Assembly (NCBI GenBank): GCA_958435885.1
Contig: CAUBHZ010000009.1
Span: 1-15,442 of the forward strand
From: an uncultured Intestinimonas sp.
GTDB lineage: Bacteria > Bacillota_A > Clostridia > Oscillospirales > Oscillospiraceae
Direction of reading: 5' to 3'
Length of the DNA: 15,442 nucleotides
The position numbers and the translations under genes were made by a program. The notes beneath the pieces are model-generated. The model was not told the DNA's origin. It ran no database searches and saw only the letters and a program-made list of their open reading frames with translations. Positions 6,236-12,104 of this stretch are shown here, piece after piece. The stretch's first letter is position 1. Each line of letters begins with the position of its first letter.

Positions 6236-7435
6236 TCAAATGACGCCCTTGGCCTTCCAGGCGTCCAGCTGGGCCTGGTCGGCGCCCAGGAACTGGCCAA
6301 AAATCTCGGCATTGTCCTCGCCCAGCAGAGGAGCGCCCTTGCGGGGATAGGATTTGGTCCGGGTGAGCTTCTGTGCCATGGCGGTGATGTGGAGCTTGCC
6401 GATGCCGGGCTGGTCGATCTCGGGGAACATCTCCCGGGCGCCGGCGATCTGGGGGTCCACCACCATGCGGTCGATGGTGTTCACCGGGCAGGCGGGGCAG
6501 CCGGCGCCGTTGAGGAGGCTGTCCACCTCGTCGATGGTGTGCTGCTGGGTCCAGGCGGAGACGATCTCCCGCATGGCCTCGTGGTTGGCCACCCGGTCCT
6601 TGACCTCCACGAAGCGGGGGTCGGTCTTGAGCTCGGGCCGCTCCATGACGTCACAGAGGATGCCGTAGAGCTTGTTGTTGCCGGCGGCGATGATGACGTC
6701 GCCGTCCTTGGCGGGGAAGGAGTCGTAGGGGTAGGTGGACTCATAGCGGTTGCCGATGCGCTGGGGGATGCGGCCGGTGGCCTGGTAGATCATGGTGATG
6801 TTCTCCATGGCGGAGGCCACGGAGTCCACCAGAGCCACGTCGATCTTCTCGCCCAGACCGGTCTTCTGGCGGTTCACCAGAGCGGCCAGTACGCCGATGG
6901 TCAGGTTCAGGCCGCCCAGCACGTCGCCCATGGGGGTGCCCACCCGGGTGGGCTGACCGCCGGGCCAGCCGGTGGTGCTCATCAGGCCGCCCATGGCCTG
7001 GCCCACGATGTCGTAGCCCGCCCGCTTGCTGTAGGGGCCGGTGTGGCCGAAGCCGGAGACGGCGCCGTAGATGATGGCGGGGTTGATCTCCTTGAGCACG
7101 TCATAGCCCAGGCCCAGCTTTTCCATGGTGCCGGGGCGGTAGTTCTCCAGGACCACGTCGGCCTTCTTGACCATCTCTTTAAAAATTTCCTTGGCCTCGG
7201 GCTCCTTCAGATTGAGGGTGCAGCCCATCTTGCTGCGGTTGAAGTTGGCATAGTAGACGCTGTTGTCGTTGATGAAGGGACCCATGCTGCGGCTGTCGTC
7301 GCCGCCCTTGGGGTTCTCCACCTTGATGACGGTAGCGCCCATGTCAGCCATCAGCGCACCGCAATAGGGGCCGGCCAGAACCCGGGTCAGGTCCAGGACC
7401 ACGACGCCCTCCAGAAGTCCGTTCTTGTTATCCAT
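6236..7435 (-). CDS. Family III (CaiB/BaiF) CoA-transferase
   Basis: A 399-residue CoA-transferase that moves CoA from a donor such as succinyl-CoA or acetyl-CoA onto a carboxylic acid. Family features: GVVVLDLTRVLAGPYCGALMADMGATVIKVENP at residues 10-42, ENYRPGTMEKLGLGYD (97-112), SGFGHTGPYSKRAGYD, and the catalytic aspartate D171 in TRVGTPMGDVLGG. The C-terminal AQKLTRTKSYPRKGAPLLGEDN is also standard. Length fits the family. The start ATG at 7433-7435 follows GAGGTG at good spacing. It lies between the dicarboxylate permease and the HMG-CoA-lyase-like gene. A partner acid such as citramalate or 3-hydroxy-3-methylglutarate is the simplest reading, because succinyl-CoA:citramalate and succinyl-CoA:HMG transferases belong to this family. 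The substrate is inferred from context; the enzyme class is firm. Confidence 0.93.
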   Translation of the reverse strand: MDNKNGLLEGVVVLDLTRVLAGPYCGALMADMGATVIKVENPKGGDDSRSMGPFINDNSVYYANFNRSKMGCTLNLKEPEAKEIFKEMVKKADVVLENYRPGTMEKLGLGYDVLKEINPAIIYGAVSGFGHTGPYSKRAGYDIVGQAMGGLMSTTGWPGGQPTRVGTPMGDVLGGLNLTIGVLAALVNRQKTGLGEKIDVALVDSVASAMENITMIYQATGRIPQRIGNRYESTYPYDSFPAKDGDVIIAAGNNKLYGILCDVMERPELKTDPRFVEVKDRVANHEAMREIVSAWTQQHTIDEVDSLLNGAGCPACPVNTIDRMVVDPQIAGAREMFPEIDQPGIGKLHITAMAQKLTRTKSYPRKGAPLLGEDNAEIFGQFLGADQAQLDAWKAKGVI

Positions 7436-7494
7436 AAAAAGACACCTCGTTCCAAATGTTACATATTAGGGAGTAGCGGGAATGGGCGGGAAAC

Positions 7495-8742
7495 TCACAG
7501 AATGCTGTAGAGACCCAGCAGAGCGGCCACCACGATGATGATCAGCATCAGGGCGGAGACGATGAACAGGCGGATGAAGAGCTTGTTCTCCTTCTCCTTG
7601 GTGAACTCGGGGTCAGTGGCGTTGGCCGCCAGGATCAGGCCGCCGCCGGTGGAGGCAGGGCTCAGACCGGCGAAGGCGGCGGTCAGGCACATGATGCTGA
7701 TGAGGCCGTTGGGGGAGACGCCGACGGAGGCGGCGATGTCGCCCACGGTGGGCACCAGGGTGGGCCACACCACGCCGATGGCGGAGCTGAACCAGGACAT
7801 GATACCGGCGCTGAAGCCCTGGATGGCCACGGCGGTCCGGGGAGTCATGACGGAGGCTAGACCGGTGGACATGAGGTCCACGCCGCCCACGGAGATGACG
7901 GCCTCCATGAGCATGCCCACGCCGGTGACCATGAGGAGGGTGGACCAGGAGATGGCGCCGAAGACCTTCTTCTCGTCGGCGGCCCGGATGGCGATGAGGA
8001 AGATGCCGGCGGCGAAGGAGATGAGGCCCACGTTGCGCTGGAAGAAGGCACAGGCGACGATGACCACCAGGAAGGCCAGCAGGGTGAGGATCTGGTCCCG
8101 GCTGAAGGAGGGCAGCTGCTCCTGCTCACCGCTGGCCTTGCCGTGGATCTTGTAGCCCTTGAAGAAGAAAAAGGCGACTACGGCCAGCACCAGAGTGGTG
8201 ACGGTGGCGTAGATGAGGACGGCGCCCTGGTAGCCGGTGATGCCCTGGGGCTCGGCCAGGGAGCGGATGAGGACCGACTCGGGGGTGATGGGGGAGAAGC
8301 GTCCGGCAAAGGAGCCGATCTCGCCGATGACCGCCAGCATGACGGAGTCATAGCCGGTGGACTTGCCCAGGGGCAGAGAGAGGGCGGAGACGATGCCCAG
8401 GGCGGGGACGCAGCCCGGGCCGATGGCGGCGATGCCGTAGCCGATGATGTAGATGAGGATGGGCGCCACGATGGCGTGGCCGCCGGACAGCTGCAGGAAC
8501 TTCTTGGACAGGAGCTCCAGGGAGCCGTTGGTGATGCCCACCGCACACAGGAAGGACACGCCCAGCAGCATGACGAAGGTGCTGGAGCTGAAGCCCTTGA
8601 TGATGGCGCTGTCACTCTCGCCGATGAGGGAGCCGAAGATGGTCACGGCCAGAACGGCCAGCAGACCGACGTTGATTTTTCGGAAAAAGCCGATCAGGAT
8701 CACCGCGATCAGTACGAGCAAGGAAATCAATGCCAAATCCAT
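7495..8742 (-). CDS. MatC-like dicarboxylate permease (SLC13/ion-transporter superfamily)
   Basis: A 415-residue membrane protein with about 11-12 hydrophobic segments. The first 150 residues resemble the MatC N-terminal family (MatC is the Rhizobium malonate/dicarboxylate carrier): ISLLVLIAVILIGFFRKINVGLLAV, then FSSSTFVMLLGVSFLCAVGITNGSLELLSKK. The second half repeats the ion-transporter plan, with SWFSSAIGVVWPTLVPTV around 316-333 and AGLSPASTGGGLILAA around 358-373. A soluble loop lies near 197-215. An in-frame open stretch reaches 8877, but the ATG at 8740-8742 has AAGGAGG 8 bases upstream and begins with a proper first membrane helix, so the longer form is rejected. It is the first gene behind the sigma-54 promoter and should import the acid used by the CoA-transferase and lyase. 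Exact substrate is unknown. Confidence 0.88.
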   Translation of the reverse strand: MDLALISLLVLIAVILIGFFRKINVGLLAVLAVTIFGSLIGESDSAIIKGFSSSTFVMLLGVSFLCAVGITNGSLELLSKKFLQLSGGHAIVAPILIYIIGYGIAAIGPGCVPALGIVSALSLPLGKSTGYDSVMLAVIGEIGSFAGRFSPITPESVLIRSLAEPQGITGYQGAVLIYATVTTLVLAVVAFFFFKGYKIHGKASGEQEQLPSFSRDQILTLLAFLVVIVACAFFQRNVGLISFAAGIFLIAIRAADEKKVFGAISWSTLLMVTGVGMLMEAVISVGGVDLMSTGLASVMTPRTAVAIQGFSAGIMSWFSSAIGVVWPTLVPTVGDIAASVGVSPNGLISIMCLTAAFAGLSPASTGGGLILAANATDPEFTKEKENKLFIRLFIVSALMLIIIVVAALLGLYSIL

Positions 8743-8766
8743 ATGTTTTTCCTCCTTGGTGGTTTG

Positions 8767-8795
8767 CGCGGCGGCAATGGCCTTTCGCCGCCGCG
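8767..8795 (-). other. Hairpin in the 5' leader of the permease operon
   Basis: CGCGGCGGC (8767-8775) and GCCGCCGCG (8787-8795) form a perfect 9-bp stem with an 11-base loop. It lies in the roughly 100-base leader between the sigma-54 start site and the ribosome site, ending about 12 bases before the AAGGAGG. No U-tract follows, so it is not a terminator. Confidence 0.5.
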
Positions 8796-8853
8796 TACAG
8801 GTCGCAGGATGTCCCGCGGCCCAGGGTCTGGATCCATTCTGCCCGGATATAAG

Positions 8854-8869
8854 AGCAAGTAGGATGCCA
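8854..8869 (-). promoter_or_regulatory. Sigma-54 (-24/-12) promoter of the permease operon
   Basis: The minus strand reads TGGCAT-N5-TTGCT, with the GG and GC dinucleotides exactly 12 bases apart; the consensus is TGGCAC-N5-TTGCW. Only the last base of the -24 box differs. Transcription would begin near 8843, about 100 bases before the permease ATG. A sigma-54 activator gene lies directly upstream on the same strand, which strongly supports the call. Confidence 0.88.
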
Positions 8870-8931
8870 ACTTTCACAGCACTTATTTAATGGCATATTT
8901 TTTAAGATTATCCGTGTATTCCACAAAATTT

Positions 8932-8949
8932 TTGTTACCAATGTCACAA
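8932..8949. promoter_or_regulatory. Imperfect dyad upstream of the sigma-54 promoter
   Basis: On the minus strand TTGTgAC and GTaACAA face each other over 18 bases, about 63-80 bases upstream of the -24 box, next to an A/T run (8923-8935) that could bend DNA. This is a plausible activator or IHF/HU-like site, but a weak call. Confidence 0.25.
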
Positions 8950-8962
8950 CGCGGACAAAGAA

Positions 8963-9012
8963 AAAACAGTGTATCGCACCGAATGTATCATTACGGTACG
9001 ATACACTGTTTT
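8963..9012 (-). terminator. Long inverted repeat: terminator of the activator gene, possibly also its DNA target
   Basis: Two 19-base arms (8963-8981 and 8994-9012) pair at 18 of 19 positions around a 12-base loop. The one mismatch is a G-U wobble in the minus-strand RNA but a C-A clash in the plus-strand RNA. In the minus direction a run of six T follows. Together these point to an intrinsic terminator for the activator, 28 bases after its stop. The same stretch holds TGTATC boxes at 8970-8975, 8984-8989, 9000-9005 (inverted) and 9018-9023 (inverted), two of them outside the stem, about 100-155 bases upstream of the -24 box. That is the usual place for an upstream activating sequence. Confidence 0.75.
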
Positions 9013-9039
9013 ATTTTGATACAATGGATGAAGCCGGGG

Positions 9040-10959
9040 TCAGCCTTTTTTCAGCTTGCGGTAGAGGGTCGCCCGGCTGATGTGGAGCTCCTGGGCGGTG
9101 CGGGAGATGTTCCCGCCGTTGCGGGCAAGGGCGCTCTGGATGTAGGCCAGCTCCACATCGGCAAGCTCCTCACCGCCGGCGGGAGGCGCGCCGGTCGTGA
9201 CCGGACGGGCTTCCCGGGGCGTCATCCGAGAAAGCAGGTCCAGGATCTTCTCCTCGGGGAGGGACTGCTTTTGCAGGAGGTAGATCCGCTCCACCAGGTT
9301 GGTGAGCTCACGCACGTTGCCGGGCCAGGCGTAGCCCCGGTAGTGTTCCAGAATGCGGCTCAGGCTCCGGCGGTCCTCCGGCGTCCGGTCGGGGACGATG
9401 CGGTCATAGATGGAGTCGGCGATCTGGAGGAAGTCGTCCTCACGCTCCCGCAGGGGAGGGATATTCACCGTCAGCACGTTGAGCCGGTAGTAGAGGTCCC
9501 GGCGGAAGGAGCCCTCCTCCACCCCCCGCATGAGGTCCCGGTTGGTGGCGCCGATGACCCGGATGTCCACCGGGATCACCGTGTCGCCGCCCACCCGGCG
9601 CACCTCCTTCTCCTGGAGGACCCGGAGGAACTGGGCCTGGAACTCCAGGGGGAGCTCGCCGATCTCATCCAGGAAGATGGTGCCGCCGTGGGCCATCTCG
9701 AAGAGTCCGGGCTTGCCGCCCCGCTTGGCGCCGGTGAAGGAGCTGTCGGCATAGCCGAAGAGCTCGGACTCCAGCAGGCTCTTGGAGAGGGCGGTGCAGT
9801 TGACCGCCACGAAGGGCCCGTCCCGCCTGGGGCTGGCGCTGTGGATGCTCTGTGCGAACATCTCCTTGCCGGTGCCGGTCTCCCCGTAGAGCATGACGGT
9901 GAAGGGGGCGTCGGCAAAGCGCTGGGCCATCTCCTTGGCGGCCACCAGGGCGGGGGAGGTGCCCACGATGTCGGAGAGGCGGTACTTGGCCAGCAGCCCC
10001 TTCTCATGGAGCTTGATGCGCACGTTCCGCTCGGTGCTCTGGATGGATTTGATGTCCTGAAAGGTGGCCACCACCCCCTGGATCTTGTCGTTGACGATGA
10101 TGGGGACCCGGTTGGTGGAGACCAGGGTGCCGCCGATGGTCATGAGCTGGTCGGTCTCCATGGTGCCGCTGCGGAGGACCGACGTCATGTGGGTGTTGGG
10201 GAGCACCTGCCCGATGGGCTTGCCGATGAATGGGGCCTGAGACGGGCCCAGCAGCCGCTCGGCCACCTGGTTGGCGACCTCCACCCTGCCCTGGGCATCC
10301 ACGGCGATGATGGCGTCATGGGTATAGTTGAGGATGTTCTGATAGCGCTCCAGCTGGATCTGGAGGGCCTCCTGCTTCCGGGCGTTCTCCCGCTGGAGCT
10401 CGCAGAGCTGACAGGCGTTTTCGATGGCCTGGGAGACGGCGGTGTCCGAGCTCTCCATGAGCACATAGGGGAGGCCGGCCTCTTTGGCGTAGCCGGCGGA
10501 GACGATGCCGCCAATGCCCCATACAGCGCCGTCAACTACGGCCTGCTGGACACAGGCCCGGCAGGAGGCGGTGTCGGAGAACTGGTAGTGGCGCATCTGG
10601 ATATTCATCAGGTAGCAGATGGTCTTCAGCTCGTCACTGGGGGGCTCATAGGCGAAAAAGGCGATGGGACCGCGGACGTCCTGCACCTGCTGAATGGCGG
10701 GGATGTAGTCGGAGGGCACCACGGGGATGGTGACCACCGTGGTGTGAAGGGTGTGCTGGATGAGCTTTCGGGTGACGCCCCGGCTGATGAAAAGCCAGGT
10801 GCCCTGGGTCATCATCTCCCGAGCCCACTCCGCGGCCTCCTCCAATACCGCCGTGTGGACGGGGATGGACAGGCCCCGCTGCCGGATGATGGCGGCGGCC
10901 CGCCGGGCAAGGGTGTCCGTAGGGGCGATGAAGCAGATCTCACTGCGCGGTTGTGTCAT
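9040..10959 (-). CDS. Sigma-54-dependent activator with PrpR_N and PAS domains
   Basis: A 639-residue enhancer-binding protein. Residues 1 to about 185 resemble PrpR_N, the sensor of propionate-catabolism regulators; about 203-305 is a PAS domain (YQNILNYTHDAIIAVDAQGRV). About 330-560 is the AAA+ ATPase: Walker A GETGTGKE (359-366), the sigma-54 contact loop SSFTGA (406-411) in place of the usual GAFTGA, Walker B GTIFLDEIGE (426-435), and arginines at FRRDLYYRLN (485-494). A Fis-type helix-turn-helix ends the protein (NISRTAQELHISRATLYRKL). The start ATG at 10957-10959 has AAGGAG 7 bases upstream; 28 more in-frame codons upstream lack one. It should activate the neighbouring sigma-54 promoter in response to the imported acid or its CoA ester. 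The signal is inferred; the domain order is clear. Confidence 0.94.
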   Translation of the reverse strand: MTQPRSEICFIAPTDTLARRAAAIIRQRGLSIPVHTAVLEEAAEWAREMMTQGTWLFISRGVTRKLIQHTLHTTVVTIPVVPSDYIPAIQQVQDVRGPIAFFAYEPPSDELKTICYLMNIQMRHYQFSDTASCRACVQQAVVDGAVWGIGGIVSAGYAKEAGLPYVLMESSDTAVSQAIENACQLCELQRENARKQEALQIQLERYQNILNYTHDAIIAVDAQGRVEVANQVAERLLGPSQAPFIGKPIGQVLPNTHMTSVLRSGTMETDQLMTIGGTLVSTNRVPIIVNDKIQGVVATFQDIKSIQSTERNVRIKLHEKGLLAKYRLSDIVGTSPALVAAKEMAQRFADAPFTVMLYGETGTGKEMFAQSIHSASPRRDGPFVAVNCTALSKSLLESELFGYADSSFTGAKRGGKPGLFEMAHGGTIFLDEIGELPLEFQAQFLRVLQEKEVRRVGGDTVIPVDIRVIGATNRDLMRGVEEGSFRRDLYYRLNVLTVNIPPLREREDDFLQIADSIYDRIVPDRTPEDRRSLSRILEHYRGYAWPGNVRELTNLVERIYLLQKQSLPEEKILDLLSRMTPREARPVTTGAPPAGGEELADVELAYIQSALARNGGNISRTAQELHISRATLYRKLKKG

Positions 10960-11014
10960 GGCGGTCTCCTTTTTGATGGACGTCTGGGTGCGGCCGGCAG
11001 GCGCCGGCGACCAT

Positions 11015-11043
11015 ATTGTAGCGGAAGCAGAGGGAAAAAGCAA
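11015..11043 (-). promoter_or_regulatory. Sigma-70 type promoter of the activator gene
   Basis: On the minus strand TTGCTT (11038-11043), a 17-base spacer and TACAAT (11015-11020). The leader of about 50 bases contains two copies of the self-complementary GCCGGC (10993-10998, 11003-11008), which can fold. The regulator thus has its own constitutive-looking promoter separate from the sigma-54 operon. Confidence 0.75.
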
Positions 11044-11059
11044 TCATACCCAAAAATGT

Positions 11060-11082
11060 GGGGCCGCCCTCAGGGCGGCCCC
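11060..11082 (-). terminator. Intrinsic terminator of the small cysteine-containing gene
   Basis: GGGGCCGCCCT and its exact complement form an 11-bp stem. In the minus direction it is followed by ACATTTTTGG, a short U-tract. It begins 12 bases after the stop of the 77-residue gene and separates it from the activator promoter. Confidence 0.8.
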
Positions 11083-11093
11083 GAGCGGGCCGG

Positions 11094-11327
11094 TCAGTGC
11101 CGGACCCCCATGGCCTCCAGCAGTTCTTCCAGAAGCCGGTTCTGGCGCCGGAGGAGGGAGACCACCTCCCGGCAGGCCGGGCAGCCTACGGCTTCCTGCC
11201 CGGAGGCGCAGACCCGGGTGGGGGTGTCGGCCAGCGCCGCCCGGCGGGCGGCGGCCAGCGCGCAGGCGGACTCCGAGGCCTGCCGCTGCCGTGCCTGACT
11301 GTGGGGACAGTGGTTGCGGTATCCCAT
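11094..11327 (-). CDS. Small cysteine-containing protein of unknown function
   Basis: A 77-residue protein that I do not recognise. It starts MGYRNHCPHSQARQRQ, has cysteines at 7, 22, 40, 49 and 52, and contains a C-P-A-C pair (49-52) that could bind metal or form a disulfide. The C-terminal 25 residues (REVVSLLRRQNRLLEELLEAM) look like an amphipathic or coiled-coil helix. There is no signal peptide or membrane segment. The ATG at 11325-11327 is preferred because AAGGAGG lies 9 bases upstream; an ATG nine codons earlier (11354) has no ribosome site. The ribosome site, sensible 3' end and dedicated terminator argue that the gene is real. It is divergent from the Crp/Fnr-ABC operon and shares its regulatory region, so it may be controlled by the same factor. 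Confidence 0.65.
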   Translation of the reverse strand: MGYRNHCPHSQARQRQASESACALAAARRAALADTPTRVCASGQEAVGCPACREVVSLLRRQNRLLEELLEAMGVRH

Positions 11328-11367
11328 CCTGAAGATCCCTCCTTTCTTTTTCATCCTATGTTCGGGA

Positions 11368-11396
11368 TTGACTTTGGTCCGTCCAGGAGGTAAAAT
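11368..11396 (+). promoter_or_regulatory. Strong promoter of the Crp/Fnr-ABC operon
   Basis: TTGACT (11368-11373), a 17-base spacer and TAAAAT (11391-11396), close to consensus. Transcription would start near 11403, exactly where the TGTCT-N6-AGACA dyad begins. Confidence 0.8.
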
Positions 11397-11403
11397 CTAA
11401 AAG

Positions 11404-11419
11404 TGTCTGAAATGAGACA
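11404..11419. promoter_or_regulatory. Crp/Fnr-geometry operator at the transcription start
   Basis: TGTCT-N6-AGACA, perfectly symmetric and 16 bp long, the same half-site length and spacing as Crp (TGTGA-N6-TCACA) and Fnr sites but with a different half-site. It covers about +1 to +16 of the operon whose first gene is a Crp/Fnr protein, a position where binding would repress. It is most simply an autorepression site. Confidence 0.65.
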
Positions 11420-11437
11420 AAAAATGGAGGCGAGGGA

Positions 11438-12103
11438 ATGGCGGAGCACTGGAGCGGAGAGCAGCTGGCCGCCCTGGCCCGGACGGAGCTTTTCCGGGAG
11501 GTGCCGGAGGACCGGCTCCGGCGGGCGGCGGAGGACCCGGGCTGCCTGCGGGAGCAGTTTCCCAAGGGCACGGTCATTTACAGCCCCGGCCGGTTCCGCC
11601 GTTGTCTGGGGGTCTTCCTCGCCGGGCGGGCCAGGGTCACCAAGGGAGCCCTGGTCATGAGCACCCTGGAGCGCGGGTCCTTCTTCGGCGCGGCGGCCCT
11701 CTTCCACCGCCGGGACCGTTACGAGACCACCATCACCGCCCTCACCCCCTGCACCGTGGCCTTCTTTCCGGAGGAGCTGGTGGCCGCGCTGCTGGACGAC
11801 TGCCCGGCCTTCCGCCGGAGCTACATCGCCTACCTCTCCGAGCGCATCCACTTCCTGAGCCGGAAGGTGGAGGGCCTCACCGCCCCCAAGGTCACGGGAA
11901 AGCTCTCCCGCTGGCTGCTGGAATCGGGGCGGGAGGAGGTCTCCTGTCCCGCCACCGAGCTCTCCCGCCGTCTGGACGTGAGCCGCGCCTCCCTCTACCG
12001 CGCCTTTGAGGAGCTGGAGGGGGCGGGAGCCATCCGCCGGGCGGGAAAGACCATCGTCATCCTGGACCGGAGGGTCCTGGAGATACAGAATGGAGGAACT
12101 TAG
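11438..12103 (+). CDS. Crp/Fnr family transcription regulator
   Basis: A 221-residue regulator. Residues about 15-130 form a cyclic-nucleotide-like beta-barrel (FPKGTVIYSPGRFRRCLGVFLAGRARV; LERGSFFGAAALFHRRDRYETTITAL). The phosphate-binding cassette that holds cAMP in Crp (GE...RS) is not kept: GSFFGAAALF is followed by RYETT. The N-terminal cysteine cluster of Fnr is also absent. It therefore senses something else, perhaps the cargo of the importer. A long dimer helix (about 112-145) leads to the winged helix-turn-helix, with TELSRRLDVSRASLYRAFEELEGAG at 173-197. The recognition helix SRASLYRAF differs from Crp (RETVGR), in line with the unusual TGTCT operator. The ATG at 11438 has GGAGG 7 bases upstream. 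The next gene starts one base after its stop, so they are cotranscribed. Confidence 0.92.
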   Translation: MAEHWSGEQLAALARTELFREVPEDRLRRAAEDPGCLREQFPKGTVIYSPGRFRRCLGVFLAGRARVTKGALVMSTLERGSFFGAAALFHRRDRYETTITALTPCTVAFFPEELVAALLDDCPAFRRSYIAYLSERIHFLSRKVEGLTAPKVTGKLSRWLLESGREEVSCPATELSRRLDVSRASLYRAFEELEGAGAIRRAGKTIVILDRRVLEIQNGGT

Positions 12104-12104
12104 C

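Noticed and set aside
5181..7510. Long plus-strand open frames opposite the lyase and CoA-transferase
   Set aside because: They mirror the genes on the minus strand, are low-complexity Gly/Val/His-rich and match no known domain.
8743..8877. N-terminal extension of the permease to 8877
   Set aside because: It would start upstream of the sigma-54 boxes and transcription start, and the ATG at 8742 has an ideal ribosome site and first helix.
10993..11008. Pair of GCCGGC palindromes as a regulator operator
   Set aside because: Short GC-rich palindromes are frequent in this genome; position in the leader suggests weak RNA folding only.
10960..11043. 28-codon N-terminal extension of the activator
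   Set aside because: It would overlap the promoter and has no ribosome site, while the ATG at 10959 has AAGGAG.
8890..11298. An 802-residue plus-strand open frame opposite the activator
   Set aside because: It is antisense of the PrpR_N-PAS-AAA+ gene, crosses its terminator and promoter, and has an improbable Gly/Asp/His composition.
12006..12104. 33-codon N-terminal extension of the substrate-binding lipoprotein
   Set aside because: It lies inside the Crp/Fnr gene and would bury the signal peptide and lipobox.
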